DNA from: Eleginops maclovinus
Lineage: Eukaryota > Chordata > Actinopteri > Perciformes > Eleginopidae
Direction: 5' to 3'
DNA: 64,000 nt
Assembly: GCF_036324505.1 (NCBI RefSeq)
Contig: NC_086370.1
Span: 17,882,600-17,946,599, forward strand
In this document: piece by piece, positions 44,277 to 56,010 of the stretch
How positions within the stretch are numbered: the first letter of the stretch is position 1
How the letters are laid out: the number at the start of each line of letters is the position of its first letter
The notes under the pieces: model-generated
Database searches by the model: none
What the model was told of the DNA's origin: nothing
The model's input: the letters and a program-made list of their open reading frames with translations, nothing else
Program-made: the position numbers and the translations under genes

Positions 44277-44590
44277 TTTGGAAATTTCATGCTATGAGGA
44301 CTTTTAAATGTCTTTCTTACAAATCATTAATTGGATCTTATTTTACTTTGTTGATTCTATTTAAATTCTAATACAATCAAGAGTAAGAACAGTATGCATT
44401 GAAACTCACAGGTATAACAGATGTGATGAATTACTCGTGATGGTTGTGCTTCCTTTTTGAATTTGAAATGAAGTTATTTTTCTTTTTAAATGTATTTAAT
44501 TTAACGCTTTCTCCTCCCTTTTGTAAATGTAAACGTTTTTACCTAGTGAGATGCCATTTGTGTCTAAAGATTCCCATCCTGTTTCATTTA

Positions 44591-44596
44591 AATAAA
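44591..44596 (+). terminator. candidate second wapl poly(A) signal
   Basis: AATAAA in the sequence tttaaataaacccc, downstream of the hairpin signal. Confidence 0.4.
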
Positions 44597-45282
44597 CCCC
44601 ATGTGACACAGCTCAGTGGCTGGACATAGTAACATGTATGTGACAGATTCGCTGTGATTTAATTTCCGCTTTTTTAATCAAAAAATGTTGAGAAATTCAC
44701 GTTTTTTTTCTCACGTTAATTGCATGGGGATGACGACACGTTTCTGTATGTCCAGCCACGTGTAGCTTCGTGTTTTAGTGTAATTGTACCACGATGTGTC
44801 TGCATATGAAAGCATTCATTAAGCTCCCATTAATTTATTCTTTTGGTGTCATTGTACCTGTAATGATGCACATGGATCTTCAAAGCGCCTCTGTCTTGTA
44901 CTGCTCACATGTAGGATCACTGATTTGAAACAGCCATACCTGTATAAGCAGATTAGTTGTATCTGGTTTGTAGGGCTGCAGTGAACACAACTGTTTACTG
45001 TGACTGATTACTTTGCAAAATTCTGGTCTGAATGGAATTTTAGATTGTAAATACTTCTGTACATAGCGATTAATGGACATTTAAAAAAAATGCTTAGACT
45101 ACTTTTTTCCCTGAAGCTGATATTTTTATTTTATACAATATTTCTGGGTTGTCATTTGGAAAAACTTAAAATCGCAGGAAGTGGAGATAAAAAAAAAAAG
45201 TTTGTACTCGTTTCAAGGACACCGTCTTTGGTTACATGTAAATAATTGTATCTGGAAAAAGAAAAAAAAAGTTGCTACTTTC

Positions 45283-45288
45283 AATACA
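45283..45288 (+). terminator. candidate distal wapl poly(A) signal (AATACA variant)
   Basis: AATACA follows an A-rich tract and is followed by gcctgtgttttcttgctt, a GT/T-rich downstream element. The variant hexamer is weaker than AATAAA. Confidence 0.35.
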
Positions 45289-45300
45289 CTGCCTGTGTTT

Positions 45301-48300
45301 TCTTGCTTGAGCTGTTAAACAACAGGAATGCACTCTTTCATTTCCTGACTCCTTTTGTCGACTGCTTTTGCATTCCGTGCTACGGGAGGGAAACACTTTA
45401 CCAAACAGGAGCTGCGTTTAGTTTCCCTTTGGTATTCATGCATGTGGCCGCCACTGAAAGCCTAACTTTGTATTCCAGCTTGCCTGTTACCTTCAACGCT
45501 TTAAGTGAGAGAGTGTGTGGTGAAGGGTGTCTCTCTCTGTGTGTGTCCGTGCGTAACCTCGCTTTGTTTCTCATCCCTGACAAACTGGCTGGGATGGAGT
45601 GAGAGTCCAAATCGTGGCTGGTGTACTTAACAGCACTCGGGCGGTGACAGTTTGTGGACGCAGCCCCTCACTTTGACTGACTGCTGCATAATGGAAACAA
45701 AGATTCTTGCTGCCGTTGCTCCCTGAGAGGCAAACTTACAAATAGCTCGGGGAGCCGGGGGACTGTAGTGAAATACTATCTGGAAACGGTGATCCCACGC
45801 AGGCGACAGCTGTGTCAACCGTGATACAACAAGCGGGGACAAATGCGGGATTTAAATGAGAAAAGTCAGGATTTGCCAAGACGGGTTATACATTTGGTAA
45901 ACAGTGCACAAATAACATGTAATTATGTCTCGACGCGCCACATGCAAATATATGATTAGACTAAGGTGGTGGCACAGATTTAAATACCAAAGAGCCGTTA
46001 TGTAGATGCCAGGCACCTCTGCCTTTCATCTGCTTCTATACATTATACATGACTCTTCCTCAGTAGTGGGAAGTCAAAGGCAGAGATAGCTTTTCTCCTC
46101 TGATGATCAGTAGCAAGGAGGTGGTTGAGTGTAAACACGAGGGGGGAAGAATGCGTTGCTTCCTATGTGTTTACAAGATTGATAAGATGTCCTCCACTGA
46201 GAGAGAATGTGAGGGAGGGCAGAAGGGGAGAAAGAGAGAGAAAAGGATGCAGAACAAGGGATAAACGTTTCCCAGCTGCCAATCAAAAAGCCTAAGGGGG
46301 AGAACTACGACTGAATTTTGCAGCTTCTCTAGCATTCACCCTTTCATCTCCCTCCGCTATGGACGTGTTTTTCCCTAGCTCCACTCATTTTTCTCCTCAG
46401 CGTTCCCTCTCCCCTGAGCACACGCTGTTACTTTTTTATAATCTGTTTTCTTTTTTTCTGAGCTGTTTATTGCTATATCTGCTGCAGCAAAACAGATCTT
46501 TTTCAACTAGGTTTTCTGTCTTGTGCATGCTTTGTTATAAATGGGGATTCTGAATTAGTCCGCAGGTGTACATTTTGTCTTTTCATCTTCCTGCTGTTTC
46601 CTCTGAAAGCAGAAGGCCTCAAAGCCACTAGGTGGTGTGAGTACTCTGACCGCAACAGCAGAAGTGAAGTACACACACCCACATGTATTTTGTGTACCAG
46701 CAAACGCACACACGCACACACACTCACACACACAAGTATCTTCTCATCAGCAGTGTTGCCTACTGATTTCCCCTCAAGCTGTAAGAACCATGCTGTCTTT
46801 GGAGAGATTACCGCCCTCGCCTCACTGATGCAGTCTCACGTGCACACGCACTCCAGCGCCCCACAGAGTGGTGAAACATTTATGAAGAGGCTCAATGGTT
46901 ACTTTGCTAGCCATTGACACCCAGATGCAGTTCATTTAAATCAAGCTGTCACATGGCAGAAACATTGTACCGCATGTGCACCAACACATGCAACAGACGG
47001 GGAAGTGCAGAAGCATTCATCCCTGAAATCTGCAGGGCTCTGAGGGCTTTTGATGAAGTGGTAGAAGATTAGACTTTTTGCTCTTTAAGACGTTCTACTC
47101 ATATTGCAGCATATCTAATGTGTGTTTAACAGATGTAATTCAAGGATACCTGCATCTACTGAAGCATTCACACTTAGAGAATAGCAGGCTTTAAAAATGA
47201 CTGAAAGAACAATTTAAACGTGTTACCATAAAAGAAACCAAAGGGCAATACCACGATGTACAACTACTCCTTTACATGTGATATTCCTCCATGGGAGATC
47301 TCAGTCAAGTCCTGAATCCACAGTGTGTCTCAGACTTCCTTATCCTGTCTCTTGCTCTAATGCTGCATTTACGTCATGTCAGATGGACAGGGAAAGATGG
47401 GAAAGGTTCCCATGGTAACTAATGGTGATGTTTATCTTAAAGGTCCCTTCAGGATAATGGTGTGGAGGGTTGTTTGTTCTTAGAGTAAAACTAATGTTTC
47501 CTTACCAATCAACACTAAATCCACTCTGTGTTGATTTAATATGTTGTCAGTGGAACTTGAAGTGAGGAGTTCAAGTTTGCTTGGTTTTAAGGCACCTTCA
47601 TATTGCTGTTTTTCAGATATTTTAGAAATGTTTCAAAGCTATAATAACCAAGCTGAAGGCTATTTACAATTGGGAAGCCTCTCTATATGATTACTCCAAT
47701 GTGGCTTGAACACCGCATAAGCCTAGAGCCCGTTGGTTTTCAAAAACGACTCTCAGATTGTTTTTGTAAAAGGCTGATGCATTTTCCTAATTATCCCGGG
47801 CCAGTTTAGTTTTTTGCAAATGCTATTCAAACTGATGAAATATTTAAGTTGTTGGGGAATATTTTATGTCGCGGATTCTGTGCACTAGTGAATATTTATG
47901 GAAGTAGGAAGGTGTTTAGCAAAAGGACCTGCAATGCCCTAATTCAACACAATGAAGGGACTAGCTGCTGTTCTTTTTGGGTTTCTTTTTTACATGAATT
48001 GCTGTCCAGTGTAGCTTAATCAGACAATTAATTTGAGTACAATCGATCCATGGTTTGGTTTGTTCTTGCACCGTAAGTGAATAAAAGTGAATGTTCTCGT
48101 TATGTCTTAAAACATTGATATCAACGTGGGTGATTCATACCGATGCATTAACATGTAAGCAGTATTTTAATATTGGAGCTGGCCAGGGCGAAGATATGTA
48201 CGCTTAAAAATCTCAAAGTTTTCAAATTGGTTGGGGATTTATAACTGTTTAATGAACTGTTTATTTAATGTCTACCGGGCATGTAGTGGAGTATCTCTCT

Positions 48301-50820
48301 CCCCAGTACTTTCCAACAGTGCTCAAATGATTGTTTTGGGTTTTCCAAGAAAAAACATTTTCTCACTGACTCTCTCTTCAATTTCTTGTCCTATGTCATG
48401 ACAGATTAAGTCAGGGGGTAAACAGTGAAGCTGAACTGAGCGTATTATCTTGAAAATGCAGAAGAAACTCGAGCCAAGGCTGAGCATTGCACTGTCAACT
48501 GAATGAGGAACTTTGCACTTGACCACCCAGCAGAGCGGGGATGGACCCGGCGTTCACTGATTTGTGTACAGGTCTTGGAACATTCCGCTTTTACTACAGA
48601 GGATTTATTCAAACAGTTTGTCCAACAGTGCTGTACTATTCTGCTGCCACAGCACACAGTGCTCTGCAGCCTAAATGGATGTTTTTGCGGGTGTCTTGTT
48701 TACTCACACACAAGTACACATTTGCAGGGATGCACACATCCATTCAGGTGTTTGCAAAAGCACACAGTCCTTGCAGTAAAAGCAGCCAACAAAGGCAAAA
48801 GTACACATCCACTGCGTCAAAAGTGTAAACGCTCTGCTATAAACACAATTACATCCTCACAAAACTAAACCAAAACACACCCTTTTGTGCTCTTACACGT
48901 GCAGGCGGCTCCCCTTGTTTAATCGCACTCCTTAAATCATTGAGTGGCAGGACAGAAAGACTCAGCAGCCCATCTGTATTCCTGGATGTTCGTGACCTGC
49001 ACTCTAACGGATAGGCTTTGTCCACGGGCGAGCCAGATGAGGAGCGGAGCAGAGTGTAGTATTACTACTCCACACTGCCTCTGCCTTTTGCTATTCTCCA
49101 CCTCCTCCAGGCTCAGTCTGCCTCCTTTCTGTCTGTAGTAGCAGGGTCGATGCTGATGAGTGTTGTGCAGGGTCAGAAGAGTTGCTGGTTTGGGTTTGCG
49201 TGTTTATGTCTGTCCATCTGTGTGTATGCATTAGGGCTGGAAGCAGTGTGTGTTTGTGTGTGTGTGTGTTGAGGTGATCGTTTGAGATGGACATCATTGC
49301 ACACTCCTCTAGTTCATCTCGAGTGGAAGTTCTTGAGCTTACTGCACACAGATTGGGTCATTTCAATGCACAGCACAAAGCAGTAACATAAACTGCTTAT
49401 ATCTGAAAGGAAGTTCCTCAAATGTGCTTGCACAGGATCAGAATACACATTTACAAATCAGCATGTGAATAATAGTCTATCTCTGATTATCTTTAGAGTT
49501 ACATTTTCTTTTCCTTAGCACTGCTGAGTCTGAGGCTGGTTGCTGTGTGGAAGCAGGCTAAGTGTGTGGGTTGGGTTGAAAGAACGCTATGAGTAGCTCA
49601 GGGACGCTTGCTCATTCACAGCATCTGTGCCTGTGCGTTGGCTCCTGAGTTCATAAGATCGAGGGGGAGATAGAGAAGAATTTGTCTAACAGAGGGAATA
49701 AATTAATAGCAATTAAAGAAACACGTACATTTCTCTCCTGCTGTGCAAAACATAAACTGTTCAAAGTGGCATAATTGGAGCCATCTAAGCCATGCACACA
49801 CTTTTGCATGTAGGAATAGCTACTTATTATTTTTGCATTTCAGACTTGCTAGGAAGCAACGAGAAAGGGTGATGACATGAAACACTGTTCCCTGTCCACT
49901 TTGAATCCTGCAGTTTCAGCGTTTCTCATCTTAGATATCATTATCTTTGTGGTATTTCTGATCCCTAGCCCTCCAGGGAGCCCGTCTGACCAAGATCGTT
50001 TATCCTGCCATGTCGAACTATTAAAACACATTTATTTTCACAGTAGAGAGTAGATAATAGGATAAAGCACAGGTTCTGTTTGGTAGAAGATTATTTCTGT
50101 CATTGCTTTTAAAAGGCACACTCCACTGATATAAAATTGCACTTTTATAAAGTTGAGGGACTCATAGCTTTAAAAAAGAGAAGTAAAAAATTGATGCAGT
50201 GGGGGCTGAGAAATCCTGAATTTTAGCCCCTATGTATAAAAACCAACAATTGTTGCTAGACTCACTGTGTTTATGCAGCCAGAAGCAAGTGTTTGTGTAA
50301 TTTCGCAGACTTGACAAAGCTGCTCCAAAGTGACAGACGTCACACAACAAGTTTTAGTAGGCTAGTCCTCTCCATGACTTGAATAAAACATAGTCAAAAC
50401 AGAAACTCCTATTCAAGAAATATTGAGTTCTCCGAAGTTGGAGATGTATTTTTCAACAACAAAAAACGGAATAGCAACCAAATGAATTACTTATTCAGAC
50501 CAGACTTATAAAAGCAAGCAAAATATATTTAAATATTTATTGTCATTTCTTCCTAATGCTGCTTGGAGTAATCTGCCTATGGCTCTTCTGCTAACAGCAC
50601 AGGGACTTTCCCCACTCCTCTTTGGCCATCTGGCTTTATGTCATTTTGTTTTCACTGACAGTAAAATGTTCCGCTTGCTGTTTTTTGTCGCCTTGAAATT
50701 TCCCAACTTCATCAGTGTTTCAACCCAATTTATAATCCTTCTGTGTTTTACAACCAGACCTATGTGACTAACCTGATGTATATTTGTTCTGCTTGTTCAA
50801 ACAACAAACGTTGGACTAAA
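45301..50820. other. intergenic region downstream of wapl, part 1
   Basis: No exon, RNA gene or clear transposon was recognised. It includes a polypurine tract at about 46195-46262, a CTCF-like motif at 46625-46637, short CA/GT runs near 46700-46735 and 49240-49270, and AT-rich DNA. Reading frames here are short and carry no known domain. Confidence 0.6.
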
Positions 50821-50821
50821 T

Positions 50822-51125
50822 CAGGGGTGTGCAAAGTACGGCTCGGGGGCCTTACATTCCAAAAATATGGCCCACACCTGAAACTTGTGCTTTTCTTAGA
50901 TCGCACTTCTTAAATATATATATATATAAATAAATAAAACCCTGAAAAGCTGTGATGTAAGCTGTTGTTTTTGTCAAAGCAAGTATCAAGCATAATTGAC
51001 CTCTATTTGATTGATATTGCTCACTTATAACTTAACATATGAGCAGTATACCTCACCTCTAGTGAGTGGCCCAGCCCTTCTTATATTTTTCTGTTTGTGG
51101 CCCTCAGTGAAATAAGTTTGTTCTA
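50822..51125. mobile_element. degenerate hAT-like non-autonomous element (possible)
   Basis: The left part, caggggtgtgcaaagtacgg, followed by ctcgggggcc, resembles the terminal repeats of old hAT-type elements (caggggtgtccaaa-like). About 240 bp later, tggccctcagtgaaataag resembles the complementary end. The match is loose and the extreme right terminus is lost. A short (TA)n tract lies inside, at about 50913-50927. Confidence 0.35.
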
Positions 51126-53915
51126 AATGTAGTTGCCTAAGCAAACAGCTTAGTAACTGTTAACTAATAAAGTGTTCATTGTAAGCAACAGCAATTAGGC
51201 AAACATTTTGACGATTACTTTCTTACTCAGGATATCCTGCATTTAAAAAAGTGAAAAATATGTTTGTTTATTTTATGCAGTAGCTATGTGTTACTACATT
51301 CCATTCTGTTCCCATCTGGACTCTCCCTCCCTCTCCCCCTTTTCCTCTCCGGTGGTCTTTCATCTCTCTTTTATACGTCTTTCTTCCTTGGCCTGGCTGT
51401 TTTTTTTGTTGTTGCTCGAGATCTAAGTGATTAACTGCCAGTGTGAAGCATTTGAGGGCAGGCCAGCCCAACTAGCAGAGACCCCTGTGGCTTGAGAAAA
51501 TCAAACCAAAACATCAGCCGCAGCTAAAGCCTCCCAACACAGTTTGAAGACCTCCTTTTTTTCTGATCTAATGGTCCCTGTGATACTTCCCCGGGGCCTG
51601 GCCTTCAGCTAAGCAGAACCATAAATGCAACACTGAGAAATGAAAAGTTAGCAAAGTTCTGGTTGCATTATACATAATTGCAGTGGCAACATCTTCTAGA
51701 TATTTCACGGACACAGAGAGGAAGGAGTCATTTCCCTAAAGGTGCATATTACGATTTGTTTTACTTCTCTGTGTGTGTGGGAAGTAAATCAGCACTGAAA
51801 GACTCAGTATTTGCATTATCTTGCATAATTGAATCTCTGAGTAATTTGGAAGGAATTAATATTAATCCTTTTCCTGTGGCAGGGTGCCCTGAAAGGCTGT
51901 AGCACTTGGGGGAGAACAGAGAGACAGTGGGAAGAACATGCCAAGATCCTCCTCAAGTAAAACATTCAGCATCACAGGGAAGGTGTCTAAACGGTGCATT
52001 GCTGGGTTTCACTTAAAAGCTCTCGAGAGTCTGTGCTCGATGGGGGGAGGTGTAATAAAGACACTTCAAATCTCGAGTACTGTTGGGTTATAGCTACTAC
52101 TGTTCTACAGCAGCAGCAGCAGCAGCAGCAGCAGCAAGTGTATCTCACCACATGACTCTTACACAGTGTAACATCTCCTGGAGGTTTTTATGAATAGTTC
52201 AAATTTAAAATGTGTATGAAAACAGGAAGAAGCCATTATCACAAACCTAGGAACTCTAACTATTTTATTTAATATTTACTTCATCTTAATTTAATTTAAC
52301 ACGTTACTTTATTCCAGCTTTTCTTGTACACAGTCATTTAACACTGAATAAATTGTTCATAATTCACTATAATCTAGCTGTGAACAAATATAATAGCTGT
52401 TAAAATATGTTTTTATTAAAGATGATAAAGAAATCCTCAAAAAGGTTAATAGGCTTTGTTAAAAATCAGTAAAAACCTTAATAATATGATTTAAAAAATG
52501 CATAAATGGTAAATGCACCATTACATTGTAGGAGTACAATACCTGCCTATATGATAAAATGCGTTTACATTATGGAAAATATAAATATAGGTGACCATGA
52601 CATCTTTCTGGTGTGATACCCCTGGGATGCATCCTGTTGGCTACAAAGGCAGCAAAACAAGGAAGAGGGGAAAATAAGTTCTAAAAAATAACTTTTCGTG
52701 GAGAAACAAAAAATCAGTTAAGCCCCTGAGGGTGAGGAAAAGTTTGTGTTAATGCTTTTAACAAAAGAAAGCATCGACCTGGGAGTATCAAGACTGCTGT
52801 AGCTACGTGGAATATGTTTTGCATGTTATTTGTCTGAATGGATTCACTGCTGGACTGCTTAGGATTTTCTTAACACTCTAAACTGAAACAGATACTCTGT
52901 TTTTTTCAGGAACCTTTTCTGGATTTTAGGTTTTCTTTTAAGCTGATGGCACTTGCAAATAAGCTGTACATTCCCGGCAAGAGTGTTGACAGTTTAGAGG
53001 CAAACTTTCAGGCATGTATAGCTCCCATGTGTGATATTTTGCTCCTAGCTTCATGACAACACTAAACGTATTCATATTCCTACAGCATGTAAATATTTCT
53101 TACCTCAATGCTTATCACTGCATCTTTAGTCATGCAGACACCTTTTATCTTTCTGCCTTCATCATCAAAATCCAAGTCTTTTTTGATGTATAATAAGGAC
53201 ACAGGGAGAAGGTGCCGTGTTTAAATTAGCCCAAACCCCTTGCTTTGCACATTATTGCACATTGACAACAGACAGAGACGTAAAACCAAATAAAAGGTTA
53301 GTGTGTTCATCAGACCATGAATGCATTGAAAAGATGATAAACACCCACTAGGCATAATCCACTCTTCAGTTCAGCTTTGTTACCTTTTGTATCTTCAGGT
53401 AACCATTTTCCAGTCCATTTTCATGAGCATATTATGAGGACATTTGAAATTCAACATTTGCAGGAGAGAGCTCCTCTGCCATCACAATTAAACTGTGGAT
53501 CCATTATAAATAAGAATGTCTCATGTTTATTGTATGACCTTGGGCGGCTGTAATTCAAATCTGTAAACATGACTGACTTCCCCCAAGGCTAAAAACTTAA
53601 GATCCAAGATTTTGATATGTCATGCAATTTTCCGGGAGCTAAAAATCATGAATCCCCTCAACCATAACTCTACCTTAGTATTTATGTTTTTGAGCAGTGG
53701 CATTAAACATGTTAACTATAAAAACGTGCCTAACTAACCAAATCTCCTCAGACTTCAAACCTGTTGAGCACAGATGAGCAAGTAAAAGTAATTGCACTTG
53801 GAGTTAAAACAAAATCATTGACAAGGTGTTTGCTATTGTGAGTTTATTTGTAATGGGTTTTAATTAGATTTTTTTCTAAGACTTTTTTTTGCACCTGTAG
53901 TCGTGGGTAGATTTT
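51126..53915. other. intergenic region downstream of wapl, part 2
   Basis: AT-rich, no recognised gene. It contains a (CAG)9 tract at 52108-52136 and a pyrimidine-rich stretch near 51300-51365. Confidence 0.6.
52108..52136. repeat. (CAG)9 trinucleotide tract, intergenic
   Basis: Nine uninterrupted CAG units plus CA. No open frame around it resembles a protein, so a polyglutamine role is not supported. Confidence 0.95.
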
Positions 53916-54304
53916 AAAGAGGCCCTATTATACTCTTTGGGTTTCCACTTTCCTGTAGTGTGTTATATAGAGTTTTGAGCATGTAAAGTGTCTGCAAAGG
54001 CTAAAATCTCTGTGTCTCACCCCCCCCCCGCCTGAAACGCCTTGACTCCTTTTTCTCTTCCGTAACATAATGACATCACAATTTAACACTCGGGCTTCTA
54101 TTGGCTAGCGCTCCAACACATTGTACATTATAGGTTAAGGGGCGGGACATCTCTAAGTGGTTGACCAATTACAACTGAGCCGGCCAGCTAACCAATCAGA
54201 GCAGAACAATGAAGACCTTTTGGATCATTAAAGGATATAAACAGTCACAGTAGAGGCACAAAAGGAAAATATGACCCCGGAAATAAGCAGAATATGTCCT
54301 CTTT
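53916..54304. mobile_element. 389-bp non-autonomous DNA element with promoter-like boxes
   Basis: The ends are inverted: aaagaggccctatt at the left, and aaagaggacatatt reading inward from the right on the opposite strand (12 of 14 bases). The sequence beginning aaagaggccctattatactc is one I associate with a repeat common in percomorph fish. Internally it carries ATTGG (54100-54104), a GC box aggggcggga (54138-54147), CCAAT (54165-54169), CCAAT (54192-54196) and TATAAA (54235-54240). There is no coding capacity, and the target duplication is unclear. Confidence 0.55.
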
Positions 54305-55477
54305 GAGACAATTGGACCTGGCACATCTGATTCTTTGTGGTTATTGCCTATCGCCATATCCTTTGTGATTCTACACGTGTCTTTATAGTCTTTCTGTGTC
54401 TCTTTATAGTCATTTTATGGAGTCCCTACTGGGATTTTACACGTCTCTCTCAATGACCTTTGTAGGTGAAGGGGAAGACGAGAAGACCTGCTTAGTAATT
54501 TAGCCATGGGTGCATTGGTAGCAAAAATGGATTTTCAGTTATCTAAGGCAAACATAATCAGAAGGTTTGTTATTCAGACTAACGTTTTTCCTTTTTAGGC
54601 TCAACAGTTTGCACCAACAGTCAACAATAATGCAGCGAGAAAGCTATTATAACCCCAGTCTGTATAAAATAAATCATAACAGAAGCAGAGATGCCAGTTT
54701 CTCCTCCAGCAGCACCTGTAACCGACCATGATGCAATTGAGAAGACATGCAGTGTTTATTTAAAAAAAAAAAAAAACACGTCTTGCTTTATTTTATTAGA
54801 AGAGAAATCTGTCACTATGTCTCGTTATGCCATTACTGTACCTGTCTAGTTCTTTTCCAGCTAAATTTAACATTGTCACATGTTTTTTTCTCAGTTTTTG
54901 AAATTCAACCTGGGAAAAGTTGGAAGTCTGTAGTGCAAATGTAGACTACATATTTTTAGGGAAAGTTGGAAAAAAGTGCAATTCATCCTAGAATATACTC
55001 CACCTCATATTTGTGGCATGTGGTACTCTCTGCACACTGTCCTCCTCCGCAGTCGTGAGAGATAACTGAAATAATGTTCACACAGAGCTGTTGTGTGTGG
55101 TTGAGGAGGAGGCTGTCATTTTTGATCATCAAAAACATACACAGGGTGTGAAACTTATTATTTCCAGTTGTTTGACTCTGTTGAACACATTTTATTGGGG
55201 TTATAGTTTGTTATTAATTATAATAAGCTGCTGCAACTCTAGTTAATTTGCTGGTTGTTGTGTTCTTAGAAAACTCCATCATTATAATAATTATATACAT
55301 CAACCAAACACAGACACCAGCTGTAAGACATCCAGGGTTGGACTTTTCTGTGGATATATATGGCACTGAATATAGTTGACTAATCATCTGCTTTTGATTT
55401 CTACTGATAAAACGTTTAGTCCCTGTCCTATAGTCTTTGAGCTAAATACTAACTTCAGTGTACTACCACACTCCCCA
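54305..55477. other. intergenic region downstream of wapl, part 3
   Basis: No recognised gene; AT-rich, with an A14 run at about 54762-54775. Confidence 0.55.
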
Positions 55478-55689
55478 TGATGACACAGTTATAATATTGA
55501 CATCTTTGTTTAGCATTCAATACGAAGGACACGTACTGTAAGTCTATGGATAAGGTGAATAGCATGCAGCCCTTTGGATATCCCAATACATGAAAAGTTA
55601 TTGCAATTCCTCCCAAAGGGTCTTCAATGTCTAAACCAAATTTCATGGCAACCAATTCCTTTTCTCCCTCAGATCTCCCAGGCACTACA

Positions 55690-55798
55690 CAATAGCTGCC
55701 CACTGCTCCTAGCACTAGGATGGGTTAAATGCAGAGGACAAATTTCACTGTGTGTGCTCTGCTGTGTGCATGTATGTGACAAATAAAGAGGGTTTCAT
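55690..55798 (+). mobile_element. SINE/LINE-type 3' tail
   Basis: gctgcccactgctcct, ggatgggttaaatgcagagg, acaaatttcactgtgtg and the end tgacaaataaag match the shape of a retroposon tail I associate with many fish genomes. It is followed directly by a tandem repeat of the tctatcca type, as retroposon tails often are. Only the 3' part is present; no Pol III A/B boxes were identified upstream. Confidence 0.5.
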
Positions 55799-55804
55799 CC
55801 TCCG

Positions 55805-55840
55805 ATTCTATCCATCTATCCATCTATCCATCCATCTAGC
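55805..55840. repeat. (ATCT/ATCC)n microsatellite
   Basis: Imperfect tetranucleotide repeat tctatccatctatccatc and continuation, just downstream of the retroposon-like tail. Confidence 0.9.
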
Positions 55841-56010
55841 TATAATTCACTCAAGTCGACAAATGTCAACCTTATTGTGGCATTTGAGAAAAAAGTCAGG
55901 GGATCCAAATTCATTCAAGTTCATAAAAGTCTGTATAAAGCGTCATGGCAATCAATCCTAACGTTTCAGTCTGGATCAAAGTTTTGGACTGTCTGCAGCC
56001 ATACCTAGAG

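Larger units (their letters stand above)
43422..45300 (+). other. wapl: wapl 3' untranslated region (end approximate)
   Basis: T-rich non-coding sequence after the stop TAA at 43419-43421. Three possible poly(A) signals are visible: AATAAA at 44266-44271 inside a perfect hairpin, AATAAA at 44591-44596, and a weaker AATACA at 45283-45288 followed by a GT-rich element. Alternative 3'UTR lengths are therefore likely. A run of 14 G occupies 43508-43521. Confidence 0.55.
55478..56010. repeat. degenerate dispersed repeat interrupted by a SINE-like insertion
   Basis: Left (about 55560-55660) and right (about 55860-56010) parts contain phrases such as aaatttcatggcaacc, gcgtcatggcaatcaatcc and tttcagtctggatcaaag, typical of the same old fish repeat seen at about 10950-11530 but in the opposite orientation. 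A SINE-like tail and a short tandem repeat (55690-55850) sit between them. Confidence 0.45.

Noticed and set aside
48503..48868. 121-aa frame with several Cys and His
   Set aside because: Residue spacing does not form a zinc finger; overlapping frames are equally open; no splice or promoter support.
52108..52136. CAG repeat as a polyglutamine-coding expansion
   Set aside because: No open, protein-like frame surrounds it; treated as an intergenic microsatellite.
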